6,248 nt of DNA, taken from contig JAICQC010000278.1 in assembly GCA_025938055.1 (NCBI GenBank), forward strand, positions 1 through 6,248, given 5' to 3'. This DNA comes from Anaerolineales bacterium. Lineage in GTDB: Bacteria; Chloroflexota; Anaerolineae; Anaerolineales; Villigracilaceae. The notes under the pieces are model-generated. The model saw only the letters and a program-made list of their open reading frames with translations, did not search any database and was not told the origin of the DNA. Made by a program: the position numbers and the translations under genes. This document shows positions 1 through 5,590 of the stretch, in pieces; positions within the stretch are counted from its first letter, which is position 1; every line of letters begins with the position of its first letter.

Positions 1-567
1 AAACACACAAACCGAGCTTCCGTCTTTACCCTTCCGAAAAACCTGTGTCGCGGGCAGATCCATGAACTGGCTGAGCATTGCCGCATCCATCTTGCAGAGT
101 TCGGGGTGTTTCTCGATGATTGCCGCGTAGGGACAGTGCCCAAACACGAGACGCGGTCCCTGTGAGCCAGCTTCCCAATGGGCATGATAGTTCATCGGGT
201 TGAGTGTCCCGACGGTGAGATTCAGCCGTTTCGCCAGCGACTGCCCCGCAAACGTATCTCCACCAGTGAGACGCTTTGCCAGTGCGTCCACGCTGAGAAT
301 TGGAGCTGCCTCCGTAAGAAGCGTGTCACTCAACGCGGACAGGTTGTCGCCCAGCGCGGCGCGTGGCAGCGAATAGAACTTTTCAGGTCTCCCTCGCCCG
401 TCCCGCACGCGCACATCGGCGAGCTCGAGGCGCCCATCCGCAGCCAAAACCCTGAGGTGATGCCGCACGGTCGGCGCGGACAGTTTCAGGGAACGTGCGA
501 TCTCGCGTACGGAGGCAATACGCGTTTTACCCAAAAAGGCCAGGATTTTTTGGCGCACAGTCATCAT
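1..567 (-). CDS. SufR-like (COG2345) winged-helix regulator, 3' end cut by window edge
   Basis: This minus-strand reading frame is open for 189 codons from an ATG at 567 to the window edge, so the C-terminus is missing. The start is a double Met (MMTVRQKIL); the second ATG at 564 is an alternative. Residues about 5-67 form an ArsR/MarR-like winged helix: a helix-turn-helix with recognition segment SAPTVRHHLRVL (30-41), then the wing GRGRPEKFYSL (57-67), whose GRP..Y.L pattern is typical of COG2345. The C-terminal domain has HCPYAAIIEKHPELC and later SSVCVF, giving Cys145, Cys158 and Cys187 with spacing C-X12-C-X28-C. From memory, cyanobacterial SufR, an Fe-S-sensing repressor of suf genes, has C-X12-C-X13-C-X14-C. 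The outer spacing matches exactly, while the third position is Pro172. An Fe-S ligand role is therefore plausible but inferred. No strong Shine-Dalgarno sequence is visible. The gene diverges from the aldehyde dehydrogenase and may regulate it or itself. Confidence 0.88.
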   Translation of the reverse strand, partial: MMTVRQKILAFLGKTRIASVREIARSLKLSAPTVRHHLRVLAADGRLELADVRVRDGRGRPEKFYSLPRAALGDNLSALSDTLLTEAAPILSVDALAKRLTGGDTFAGQSLAKRLNLTVGTLNPMNYHAHWEAGSQGPRLVFGHCPYAAIIEKHPELCKMDAAMLSQFMDLPATQVFRKGKDGSSVCVF

Positions 568-576
568 TTCTTGCTT

Positions 577-605
577 ATTATAATCTTTTCCAAATTTTGC
601 AAAAG
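577..605 (-). promoter_or_regulatory. Putative sigma70-type promoter of the SufR-like gene
   Basis: On the minus strand a perfect TATAAT lies at 582-577, only 9 bp upstream of the ATG at 567. A weak -35 (CTTTTG) lies at 605-600 with a 17-bp spacer. Transcription would start about 3 nt before the ATG, so the message would be nearly leaderless, which agrees with the absence of a clear ribosome binding site. The -35 element overlaps the palindrome TTTTGCAAAA. This is called by eye from consensus. Confidence 0.45.
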
Positions 606-617
606 TATGTTTACATA
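595..617. promoter_or_regulatory. Two adjacent palindromes, candidate operator
   Basis: TTTTGCAAAA (595-604) is a perfect 10-bp palindrome. One base later, TATGTTTACATA (606-617) is a 12-bp dyad with perfect 5-bp arms around TT. They lie between the two divergent promoters: the first overlaps the minus-strand -35 and the second ends 6 bp before the plus-strand -35. That is where a divergent autorepressor such as the neighbouring SufR-like protein would be expected to bind. AT-rich DNA yields short palindromes by chance, so this is suggestive only. Confidence 0.35.
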
Positions 618-623
618 AATAAT

Positions 624-651
624 TTGACTTTGAAACATCAACTGTTATAAT
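624..651 (+). promoter_or_regulatory. Sigma70-type promoter of the aldehyde dehydrogenase gene
   Basis: TTGACT (624-629) and TATAAT (646-651) are separated by 16 bp and match the -35/-10 consensus at 5/6 and 6/6 positions. The expected transcription start is about 658, leaving a leader of about 47 nt before the ATG at 705. This is the best promoter-like sequence I found on the plus strand. Nothing comparable stands out before iscX, so it may also feed the downstream operon by read-through. Confidence 0.65.
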
Positions 652-694
652 CAATTGTGACAGATAGCACCAGAATTGCTCTACCATACATCCA

Positions 695-699
695 AAGGA
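695..699 (+). promoter_or_regulatory. Ribosome binding site that fixes the dehydrogenase start
   Basis: AAGGA lies 5 nt before the ATG at 705. The reading frame also contains an upstream GTG at 657, but that codon sits at the predicted transcription start and has no Shine-Dalgarno sequence. The conserved family N-terminus ([10 protein letters not shown]) begins just after the ATG, so 705 is preferred. Confidence 0.75.
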
Positions 700-704
700 A
701 AAGC

Positions 705-2177
705 ATGGAATTTCAGAACTACATCAATGGCAAGTGGGTGGAAGGAAAAAGCAGGTTTCAGACCATTAATCCAGCCAATGAAGAAATACTGGCTGAAATT
801 TCACAAGCTGAACACTCTGATGTAGACGCGGCAGTGATTGCCGCCACAGAAGCCTTCAAGTCCTGGCGGCTGGTGCCTGCCCCCCAGCGCGGCGAACTGC
901 TCTACAAGATAGGTTCTATTCTCAGACATAAGAAGGAAGAACTGGCGCGTCTGCTCACCCAGGATATGGGCAAGGTGATCAGCGAAGCGCGCGGTGACGT
1001 GCAGGAAGCCATCGATATGGCATACTACATGGGCGGCGAGGGACGACGCTTGCTGGGCTACACCGCTCCTGTGGAAATGCCAAATAAATTCGGCATGGCA
1101 GTTCGTGACCCTGCTGGTGTCGTCGGTTTGATTACACCCTGGAACTTTCCTATTGCTGTGCCGTCGTGGAAGATTTTCCCGGCGCTGGTAGCAGGCAATA
1201 CCATCATCTGGAAACCCTCGCCGGAAACTCCTGCCATCTCTGCCGCCTTTGTCAAAGTGTTTGAAGAAGCGGGCTTGCCAGCGGGCGTATTCAACCTGCT
1301 GCTTGCTCCCGGTGCGGATGTTGCGAAGGCGCTGGTGAGTCACCCTGGCGTGCGCGTGCTTTCCTTTACTGGCTCCACATCCACCGGACGCGCTATCGCC
1401 GAATCTGCGGCCAAACTGAATAAGAAATTGTCGCTTGAGATGGGTGGCAAGAACGCCATCATCGTAATGGATGACGCCAACCTCGAGCTGGTCACAGATG
1501 CAACCCTCTGGGCTGCCTTTGGCACCAGCGGACAGCGCTGCACGGCTGCCAGCCGCCTGATCGTCCAGAAAGGCATCGCGGGCAAGGTCAAAGATTCGCT
1601 TGTGGAACGGACAAAGAAGCTGCGCCTCGGCGACGGACTCAACCCCGACGTGGATGTCGGTCCGGTGATCAACAAACCTGCGCTGGAGCGCATCCACAAC
1701 TACGTGCAGATTGGTCAGAAGGAAGGTGCGCGGGCGCTGGTCGGAGCCTCTGTCGCAGATGTAGACGGAAAAGGTTTCTTCTACAGCCCCACGCTCTTTG
1801 ATGGCGTCCAGCCCGGCTCCACGCTTGAAGCAGAAGAGATCTTTGGTCCGGTGCTCTCGATCATTGAAGTCGACTCGCTCGAGGAAGCGATCGAAGTCAA
1901 CAACCGCTCGCAGTACGGGTTATCCACATCCATCTTTACACAGGATGTCAACCGCGCCTTTACAGCCATGCGAGATATTTTCAGCGGACTGGTCTATATC
2001 AACCACGGCACTACCGGCGCAGAGATTCAGTTTCCGTTTGGAGGCGTGCGCGGCACAGGCAACGGACATCGCGAAGCAGGTCAGGCTGCGCTCGAAGTCT
2101 TCACCGAATGGAAATCCATTTATGTGGATTATTCTGGCAAATTGCAGAGAGCGCAGATTGATAATCGAGAAGAATAA
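705..2177 (+). CDS. NAD(P)-dependent aldehyde dehydrogenase
   Basis: This 490-residue protein has the usual length of a soluble cytosolic aldehyde dehydrogenase, which oxidises an aldehyde to its carboxylate using NAD(P)+. Hallmarks are present in order: PWNFP with oxyanion-hole Asn147, the cofactor-binding WKPSPETP with Lys170, the Rossmann turn GSTSTG (223-228), general base Glu245 in LEMGGKN, the nucleophile Cys279 in GQRCTA, and EEIFGP with Glu378. All catalytic residues are intact. The C-terminal motif [11 protein letters not shown] and [10 protein letters not shown] recalls ALDH7-like and semialdehyde-dehydrogenase-like subfamilies, but the substrate cannot be read from the sequence. 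Transcription probably starts at the TTGACT/TATAAT promoter. The TAA stop is followed at once by the 83-bp hairpin repeat. A link to the downstream complex I genes is not evident; it could supply NADH, or simply be adjacent. Confidence 0.96.
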   Translation: MEFQNYINGKWVEGKSRFQTINPANEEILAEISQAEHSDVDAAVIAATEAFKSWRLVPAPQRGELLYKIGSILRHKKEELARLLTQDMGKVISEARGDVQEAIDMAYYMGGEGRRLLGYTAPVEMPNKFGMAVRDPAGVVGLITPWNFPIAVPSWKIFPALVAGNTIIWKPSPETPAISAAFVKVFEEAGLPAGVFNLLLAPGADVAKALVSHPGVRVLSFTGSTSTGRAIAESAAKLNKKLSLEMGGKNAIIVMDDANLELVTDATLWAAFGTSGQRCTAASRLIVQKGIAGKVKDSLVERTKKLRLGDGLNPDVDVGPVINKPALERIHNYVQIGQKEGARALVGASVADVDGKGFFYSPTLFDGVQPGSTLEAEEIFGPVLSIIEVDSLEEAIEVNNRSQYGLSTSIFTQDVNRAFTAMRDIFSGLVYINHGTTGAEIQFPFGGVRGTGNGHREAGQAALEVFTEWKSIYVDYSGKLQRAQIDNREE

Positions 2178-2260
2178 TGTCATTGCGAGGAGTGAAGCGA
2201 CGTGGCAATCTCCTCGCAAAATGGAGATTGCCACGCCGCCTTTGGCGGCTCGCAATGACA
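2178..2260. repeat. 83-bp REP/MITE-like palindromic element
   Basis: The element has perfect 12-bp terminal inverted repeats, TGTCATTGCGAG (2178-2189) and CTCGCAATGACA (2249-2260). Inside are a perfect 13-bp inverted repeat, 2201-2213 with 2223-2235 around a 9-nt loop, and a short GCCGCC-TTT-GGCGGC hairpin (2235-2249). The folded form would be branched, like a cloverleaf. The TCATTGCGAG...CTCGCAATGA ends resemble, from memory, a dispersed non-coding repeat seen in many bacterial genomes. It fills nearly all of the spacer between the dehydrogenase stop and iscX. There is no T-run after the hairpins, so it is not a canonical terminator, though transcribed RNA could stall polymerase or block exonucleases. 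I see no target-site duplication and no transposase. Confidence 0.9.
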
Positions 2261-2267
2261 GAAGTCA

Positions 2268-2477
2268 ATGACCCTGACCTGGGAAAGCACCTACGCCATC
2301 GCCCTGGAGTTACGCAGACTGCATCCGAATGTAAATCTCGACGATGTGACGCTGCAGCAGATTTACAAATGGACGCTGCAACTCTCTGAATTCGAGGATG
2401 ACCCGTCGCTTGTCAACGACGACATCCTGTATGCGATCTATCAGGACTGGTACGAGGAGAACATCCATGGACAATGA
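2268..2477 (+). CDS. iscX: IscX-family Fe-S assembly protein
   Basis: A 69-residue acidic protein that matches the IscX (YfhJ) pattern across its length: an early Trp (LTW, Trp5), [10 protein letters not shown] (11-20), Trp35, the signature FEDDP (42-46) followed by ND and IL (50-54), and a late W-x-EE (Trp61). In proteobacteria IscX is about 66 residues, is the last gene of the isc operon, binds the cysteine desulfurase IscS near its active site, and is proposed to donate iron or regulate cluster assembly. Here it leads complex I genes and its stop overlaps the nuoB start by 11 bp, suggesting translational coupling. The ATG at 2268 gives the family-typical N-terminus, but no clear Shine-Dalgarno precedes it because the repeat element ends only 7 bp upstream. 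No IscS is in the window. Confidence 0.85.
   Translation: MTLTWESTYAIALELRRLHPNVNLDDVTLQQIYKWTLQLSEFEDDPSLVNDDILYAIYQDWYEENIHGQ
2454..2459 (+). promoter_or_regulatory. Ribosome binding site that fixes the nuoB start
   Basis: GAGGAG inside the end of iscX lies 7 nt before the ATG at 2467. The frame has an earlier ATG at 2398, but that would add 23 Arg/Thr/Ser-rich residues unlike NuoB and overlap iscX by 80 bp, so 2467 is chosen. Confidence 0.75.
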
Positions 2478-3135
2478 AAGACTGAGTTTGCCCCAATACG
2501 ACATTCCTCCGGATATCCAGAATGCTGTAACGGTTACCACGCTGGACCGCCTCTACAACTGGGGTCGGCGTTCCTCTGTGTGGCCACTTATGTTTGGTCT
2601 TGCATGCTGCGCCATTGAAATGATCGTCGCACAGACCGCCCGCTACGATATGGCGCGCTTCGGCATGGAAGTGATGCGCCCCACCCCGCGCCAGGCAGAT
2701 ATGATGATCGTCGCCGGAACCGTGACCAAGAAGATGCTCCCTCCCATTGTTCGTCTCTACAACCAGATGCCCGAGCCCAAGTACGTGGTGGCGATGGGCG
2801 CCTGCGCCTCGAGCGGTGGTCCCTTCAAGGAGGGCTATAACGTTGTGGCGGGCATTGATAAGTTCCTGCCAGTGGACGTCTACATCCCTGGCTGCCCTCC
2901 CACACCTCAGGCGCTGATCCACGGCATGATCAAACTACAGGAAAAGATCGACAAGGAGTCTATCCGCAAAGTGCGCTGGTACCGCAAGGGACCGGATAGC
3001 GTGGAAGTGCCCGTCCCGATCCTTGGTCCCGACCTGATCGACCCGCGCCGCAACACCGAGATCAAAGACGCCGCAGCGGCAACGGCACAGGCACAGGAAG
3101 GAGCGTCCGATGGCGACCACACTGCCTCCCACTGA
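2467..3135 (+). CDS. nuoB: NADH-quinone oxidoreductase subunit B (complex I, N2 cluster)
   Basis: A 222-residue NuoB/PSST/Nqo6 subunit. It carries the terminal [4Fe-4S] cluster N2, which passes electrons to quinone at the interface with NuoD, on the cytoplasmic side of the membrane. The four expected ligands are visible: the tandem Cys47-Cys48 in GLACCAIEM, Cys113 in GACASSGG, and Cys143 in GCPPTPQAL. The quinone-site region [15 protein letters not shown] (71-85) is also intact. After about residue 196 comes a poorly conserved Ala/Gln-rich tail, longer than the compact bacterial versions. The gene overlaps iscX by 11 bp and nuoCD by 26 bp. No nuoA lies upstream, where it often sits. The presence of all ligands and the NuoC/NuoD partners argues for true complex I rather than a hydrogenase small subunit. 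Confidence 0.97.
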   Translation: MDNERLSLPQYDIPPDIQNAVTVTTLDRLYNWGRRSSVWPLMFGLACCAIEMIVAQTARYDMARFGMEVMRPTPRQADMMIVAGTVTKKMLPPIVRLYNQMPEPKYVVAMGACASSGGPFKEGYNVVAGIDKFLPVDVYIPGCPPTPQALIHGMIKLQEKIDKESIRKVRWYRKGPDSVEVPVPILGPDLIDPRRNTEIKDAAAATAQAQEGASDGDHTASH

Positions 3136-4870
3136 GTCAACGAAACCTTCGACCCCTGACCTGGGCACGCGTTTCCCGGGCATCGTCACGGCGGATAGTC
3201 GCCCGAACTTCAGCGGCTGGATCGTCCCAAAAGAAAATCTCCTCGAAGTCGCGACCGTGATCCGTGATGAGCTTGGCTATGATTTACTCTCCACGGTCAC
3301 AGGTGTGGATTATTTCCCTGAGAACAAGATGGAAGTGGTCTACCACGCCTACAAAACGACCGGTGGACCCGGGCTGGCGTTCAAAGTGCAGGTGCCGCGC
3401 GAGGACCCGGTGGAAGTACCGTCACTCATTGACATCTGGCCCGGCGTGGACTTCCAGGAGCGCGAAGCCTGGGACCTGCTGGGCATTAAATTTACCGGTC
3501 ACCCTGACCTGCGCCGCATCCTGATGTGGGAAGGATACGATGGTCACCCCCTCCGCAAGGATTGGAAGGAAGCTTTCCATGAGGAGGATTTCAAGCCGTT
3601 CAAGAGCCGCTGGCCCGACGGTAGGTTCTACTATGCGGAGGAGAAAAATCCGTATCAGGATAATCTGAAATTTCCCGAGAACTTCGATCCCGAGCAGTGG
3701 ATCCCCGAGGGTGATGCAATGCTTTACGGCTCCCTGGCGCGTTACACGCTGAAGAATGAAGAAGGACTGGAGACAGACCGCATCGTGCTCAACATGGGAC
3801 CCCAGCATCCATCTACGCATGGTGTTTTCCGTGCCGCGCTGACCGTGGAGGGGGAAACGATTGTAGGCCTCAAGCCGGTGATTGGCTATCTGCATCGCAA
3901 CCACGAAAAGATCGGCGAGCGCAACACCTATATCCAGAACATGCCATTTACCGACCGGCTGGATTACTTCAATTCGATGGCGAATAACTTTGGGTATGCG
4001 CTTGCTGTCGAAAAGCTCATGAACATCCCGGTGGCGGAACGCGCTGAGTACATCCGTGTCATCATGGCAGAGCTCACACGTGTCCAGAACCACCTCGTCT
4101 TCATTGGCAACCTGCTCAACGACCTGGGAGCGATGTATACCCCTGCTCTGTATGCCTTCGAGGAACGAGAGCTCGTCCTCGACATCTTCGAGGCAATCTC
4201 TGGCGCGCGCATGATGTGCAACTACTTCCGCTTTGGCGGCGTAGTGCGCGACATACCCGACGATGTGATGCAAAAGATCAAAGATCTGGTCTACGAACGC
4301 CTGCCCGCCAAGACCGAGGAAATGGACCGCTTCCTCACCGAGAACGAAGTACTGGTTTCCCGCCTCAAAGGTGTCCATGTGATTGATGGAGAGACAGCCA
4401 TCAAATACTCAGTGACGGGTCCTGTCCTGCGTGCCACGGGTGTGCCGTATGACATCCGCCGCGCCGACCCCTACAGCATCTATGACCGCTTCGAATTCGA
4501 TGTGGCGATGCGCACACACGGTGATCTCTATGATAACTACCTCATCCGCCTGGATGAGATCTGGCAGTCGCTGCGCATTTTGCAGCAAGCTATCAAACAG
4601 ATTCCGCAGGGACCGATCAATTCGCAGAAGCCGCAGTACCAAGTCCGCGTCCCGGCTGGCGAGGCATATGGTCGCACCGAATCGCCCAAAGGTGAACTCG
4701 CCTTTTACGTCGTCTCGAACGGGAAGCCCAATCCCTGGCGCTATCATGTCCGTGCTCCATCGTTCGTCAACATCACTCCGCTCGAGCAGATCTGCCTCGG
4801 CACCAAGATCGCGGACTTCGTCGCTCTGTTCGGTGTGCTGGATGTCGTGATGGGCGAGCTGGATCGCTAA
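3110..4870 (+). CDS. nuoCD: NADH-quinone oxidoreductase fused subunits C and D
   Basis: A single 586-residue frame joins NuoC (about 20-180) and NuoD (about 204-586), as in E. coli. The NuoC part shows the 30-kDa signature [12 protein letters not shown] and GHPDLRRIL (117-138). The NuoD part shows [10 protein letters not shown] (230-239), [12 protein letters not shown] (259-270) and [12 protein letters not shown] (282-293). His237 and Tyr286 correspond by motif to the quinone-headgroup His and Tyr of the 49-kDa subunit, and the chain ends in the family-typical GELDR. NuoD resembles [NiFe]-hydrogenase large subunits, but only two cysteines are present (370 and 562) and no CxxC pairs, so no metal site remains and complex I is supported. 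The start ATG at 3110 has AAGGAG at 3098-3103, 6 nt away, inside the end of nuoB. NuoC has a Thr/Pro-rich N-terminal extension of about 20 residues. Confidence 0.97.
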   Translation: MATTLPPTESTKPSTPDLGTRFPGIVTADSRPNFSGWIVPKENLLEVATVIRDELGYDLLSTVTGVDYFPENKMEVVYHAYKTTGGPGLAFKVQVPREDPVEVPSLIDIWPGVDFQEREAWDLLGIKFTGHPDLRRILMWEGYDGHPLRKDWKEAFHEEDFKPFKSRWPDGRFYYAEEKNPYQDNLKFPENFDPEQWIPEGDAMLYGSLARYTLKNEEGLETDRIVLNMGPQHPSTHGVFRAALTVEGETIVGLKPVIGYLHRNHEKIGERNTYIQNMPFTDRLDYFNSMANNFGYALAVEKLMNIPVAERAEYIRVIMAELTRVQNHLVFIGNLLNDLGAMYTPALYAFEERELVLDIFEAISGARMMCNYFRFGGVVRDIPDDVMQKIKDLVYERLPAKTEEMDRFLTENEVLVSRLKGVHVIDGETAIKYSVTGPVLRATGVPYDIRRADPYSIYDRFEFDVAMRTHGDLYDNYLIRLDEIWQSLRILQQAIKQIPQGPINSQKPQYQVRVPAGEAYGRTESPKGELAFYVVSNGKPNPWRYHVRAPSFVNITPLEQICLGTKIADFVALFGVLDVVMGELDR

Positions 4871-4884
4871 AGGAGAACCTGACC

Positions 4885-5523
4885 ATGTATGGAAAAGGAA
4901 TTCTTAAAGGATTAAGCGTCACCTGGAAGCGGTTCTGGGATACTTACATCGAAGACATCTCATGGCTGCTGCGCGGCAAGAAACGCTATTACTCTGAAGA
5001 AGGCATCAAGCACCGTTCCAGCAAGGATACGAAAGGGATTTTCACAATTCAATATCCCGAAGAAAGATTGATCACGCCCGAAGAGGCGCGCTACGTCCCA
5101 TTTCTGGTGTACGATGAAAAGCCGGATGGCACGAAGGAACAACGATGCACCTCATGCGGCATCTGTGCCAAAGTCTGCCCACCGCAGTGCATCTGGATCG
5201 TGCGTTCGAACGACCCGAATACAGGTCGCCCCATCCCCGAGCCGACCGAATTCTACATCGACGTGGACATCTGCATGAACTGCGGATTCTGCGCGGAGTA
5301 CTGCCCCTTCGATGCGATCATCATGGATCACGACTTCGAATTGGCGTCGTATGGGCGCAGTGTATTCAATATGGAAAAACTGCTCAAGCCTGCTTCCTAC
5401 TATAAAAGCATCCGCCCGGAGCAATACGAGCGTAACGAAGCCGAGCGCAAGGCAAAGGAAGCAGCCAAGGCAGCCAAAGCCGCGGCTGCCGCGAAGCCAG
5501 CGACACCCCCGCCGAGTGTATAG
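4885..5523 (+). CDS. nuoI: NADH-quinone oxidoreductase subunit I (two [4Fe-4S] ferredoxin-like)
   Basis: A 212-residue NuoI/TYKY/Nqo9 subunit that holds clusters N6a and N6b, linking the peripheral Fe-S chain to NuoB. The two ferredoxin motifs are complete: CTSCGICAKVCP (Cys88, 91, 94, 98) and CMNCGFCAEYCP (Cys130, 133, 136, 140); an extra Cys102 follows the first. The N-terminal helix LKGLSVTWKRFW (7-18) is the usual amphipathic membrane-surface anchor. The C-terminal 30 residues are a low-complexity Ala/Lys-rich tail ending in Pro residues, beyond the conserved fold. AGGAG at 4871-4875 lies 9 nt before the ATG, and nuoCD stops 14 bp upstream, so the genes are surely co-transcribed. The next gene is apbC/mrp, not the nuoH that commonly neighbours nuoI. 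Confidence 0.96.
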   Translation: MYGKGILKGLSVTWKRFWDTYIEDISWLLRGKKRYYSEEGIKHRSSKDTKGIFTIQYPEERLITPEEARYVPFLVYDEKPDGTKEQRCTSCGICAKVCPPQCIWIVRSNDPNTGRPIPEPTEFYIDVDICMNCGFCAEYCPFDAIIMDHDFELASYGRSVFNMEKLLKPASYYKSIRPEQYERNEAERKAKEAAKAAKAAAAAKPATPPPSV

Positions 5524-5527
5524 GAAG

Positions 5528-5575
5528 GTAAACAAGTACATAGGTATACATGTCTACGTGTTTACTTGTCTACCT
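5528..5575. repeat. Six tandem degenerate 8-bp units (GTNNACNN) forming a palindrome
   Basis: Starting 5 bp after the nuoI stop, GT recurs every 8 bp at 5528, 5536, 5544, 5552, 5560 and 5568. Five of the six units fit GT-NN-AC-NN; the second has AT in place of AC. Examples are GTAAACAA, GTATACAT and GTCTACCT. Because GTNNAC is close to self-complementary, the array is also one imperfect inverted repeat, 5527-5550 against 5551-5574, with 19 of 24 positions paired. It fills most of the nuoI-apbC spacer. As RNA it could form a long imperfect hairpin; as DNA it could be a clustered protein-binding site or a slippage-prone repeat. No T-run follows, so it is not an obvious terminator. Confidence 0.85.
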
Positions 5576-5590
5576 CTCAAAGGAAATTTA

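Noticed and set aside
178..618. 146-codon plus-strand open frame across the left end
   Set aside because: It is antisense to the SufR-like gene, whose minus-strand translation shows a clear winged helix and conserved cysteines; the plus-strand product has no recognisable motif.
657..704. Upstream GTG start adding 16 residues to the dehydrogenase
   Set aside because: The GTG lies at the predicted transcription start and lacks a Shine-Dalgarno, while the ATG at 705 has AAGGA 5 nt upstream and matches the family N-terminus.
2160..2165. GATAAT as a -10 box for a separate iscX-nuo promoter
   Set aside because: No acceptable -35 lies 16-18 bp upstream, and it sits in the coding end of the dehydrogenase; too weak to call.
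2201..2249. Hairpins after the dehydrogenase as a rho-independent terminator
   Set aside because: The stems are strong, but no run of T follows and the structure is part of a palindromic repeat; read-through to iscX remains possible.
2177..2389. 70-codon frame starting in the repeat element
   Set aside because: It begins within the palindromic repeat and runs out of frame over iscX; its Arg-rich translation has no family features.
2398..2466. N-terminal extension of nuoB from the ATG at 2398
   Set aside because: The added residues are the out-of-frame shadow of iscX, and GAGGAG is well placed for the ATG at 2467.
3422..4378. 318-codon minus-strand frame inside nuoCD
   Set aside because: It is the antisense of a highly conserved gene in a high-GC third-position context and has no motif of its own.
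5528..5575. CRISPR array
   Set aside because: The unit is only 8 bp with no distinct spacers, so it cannot be a CRISPR repeat-spacer array.
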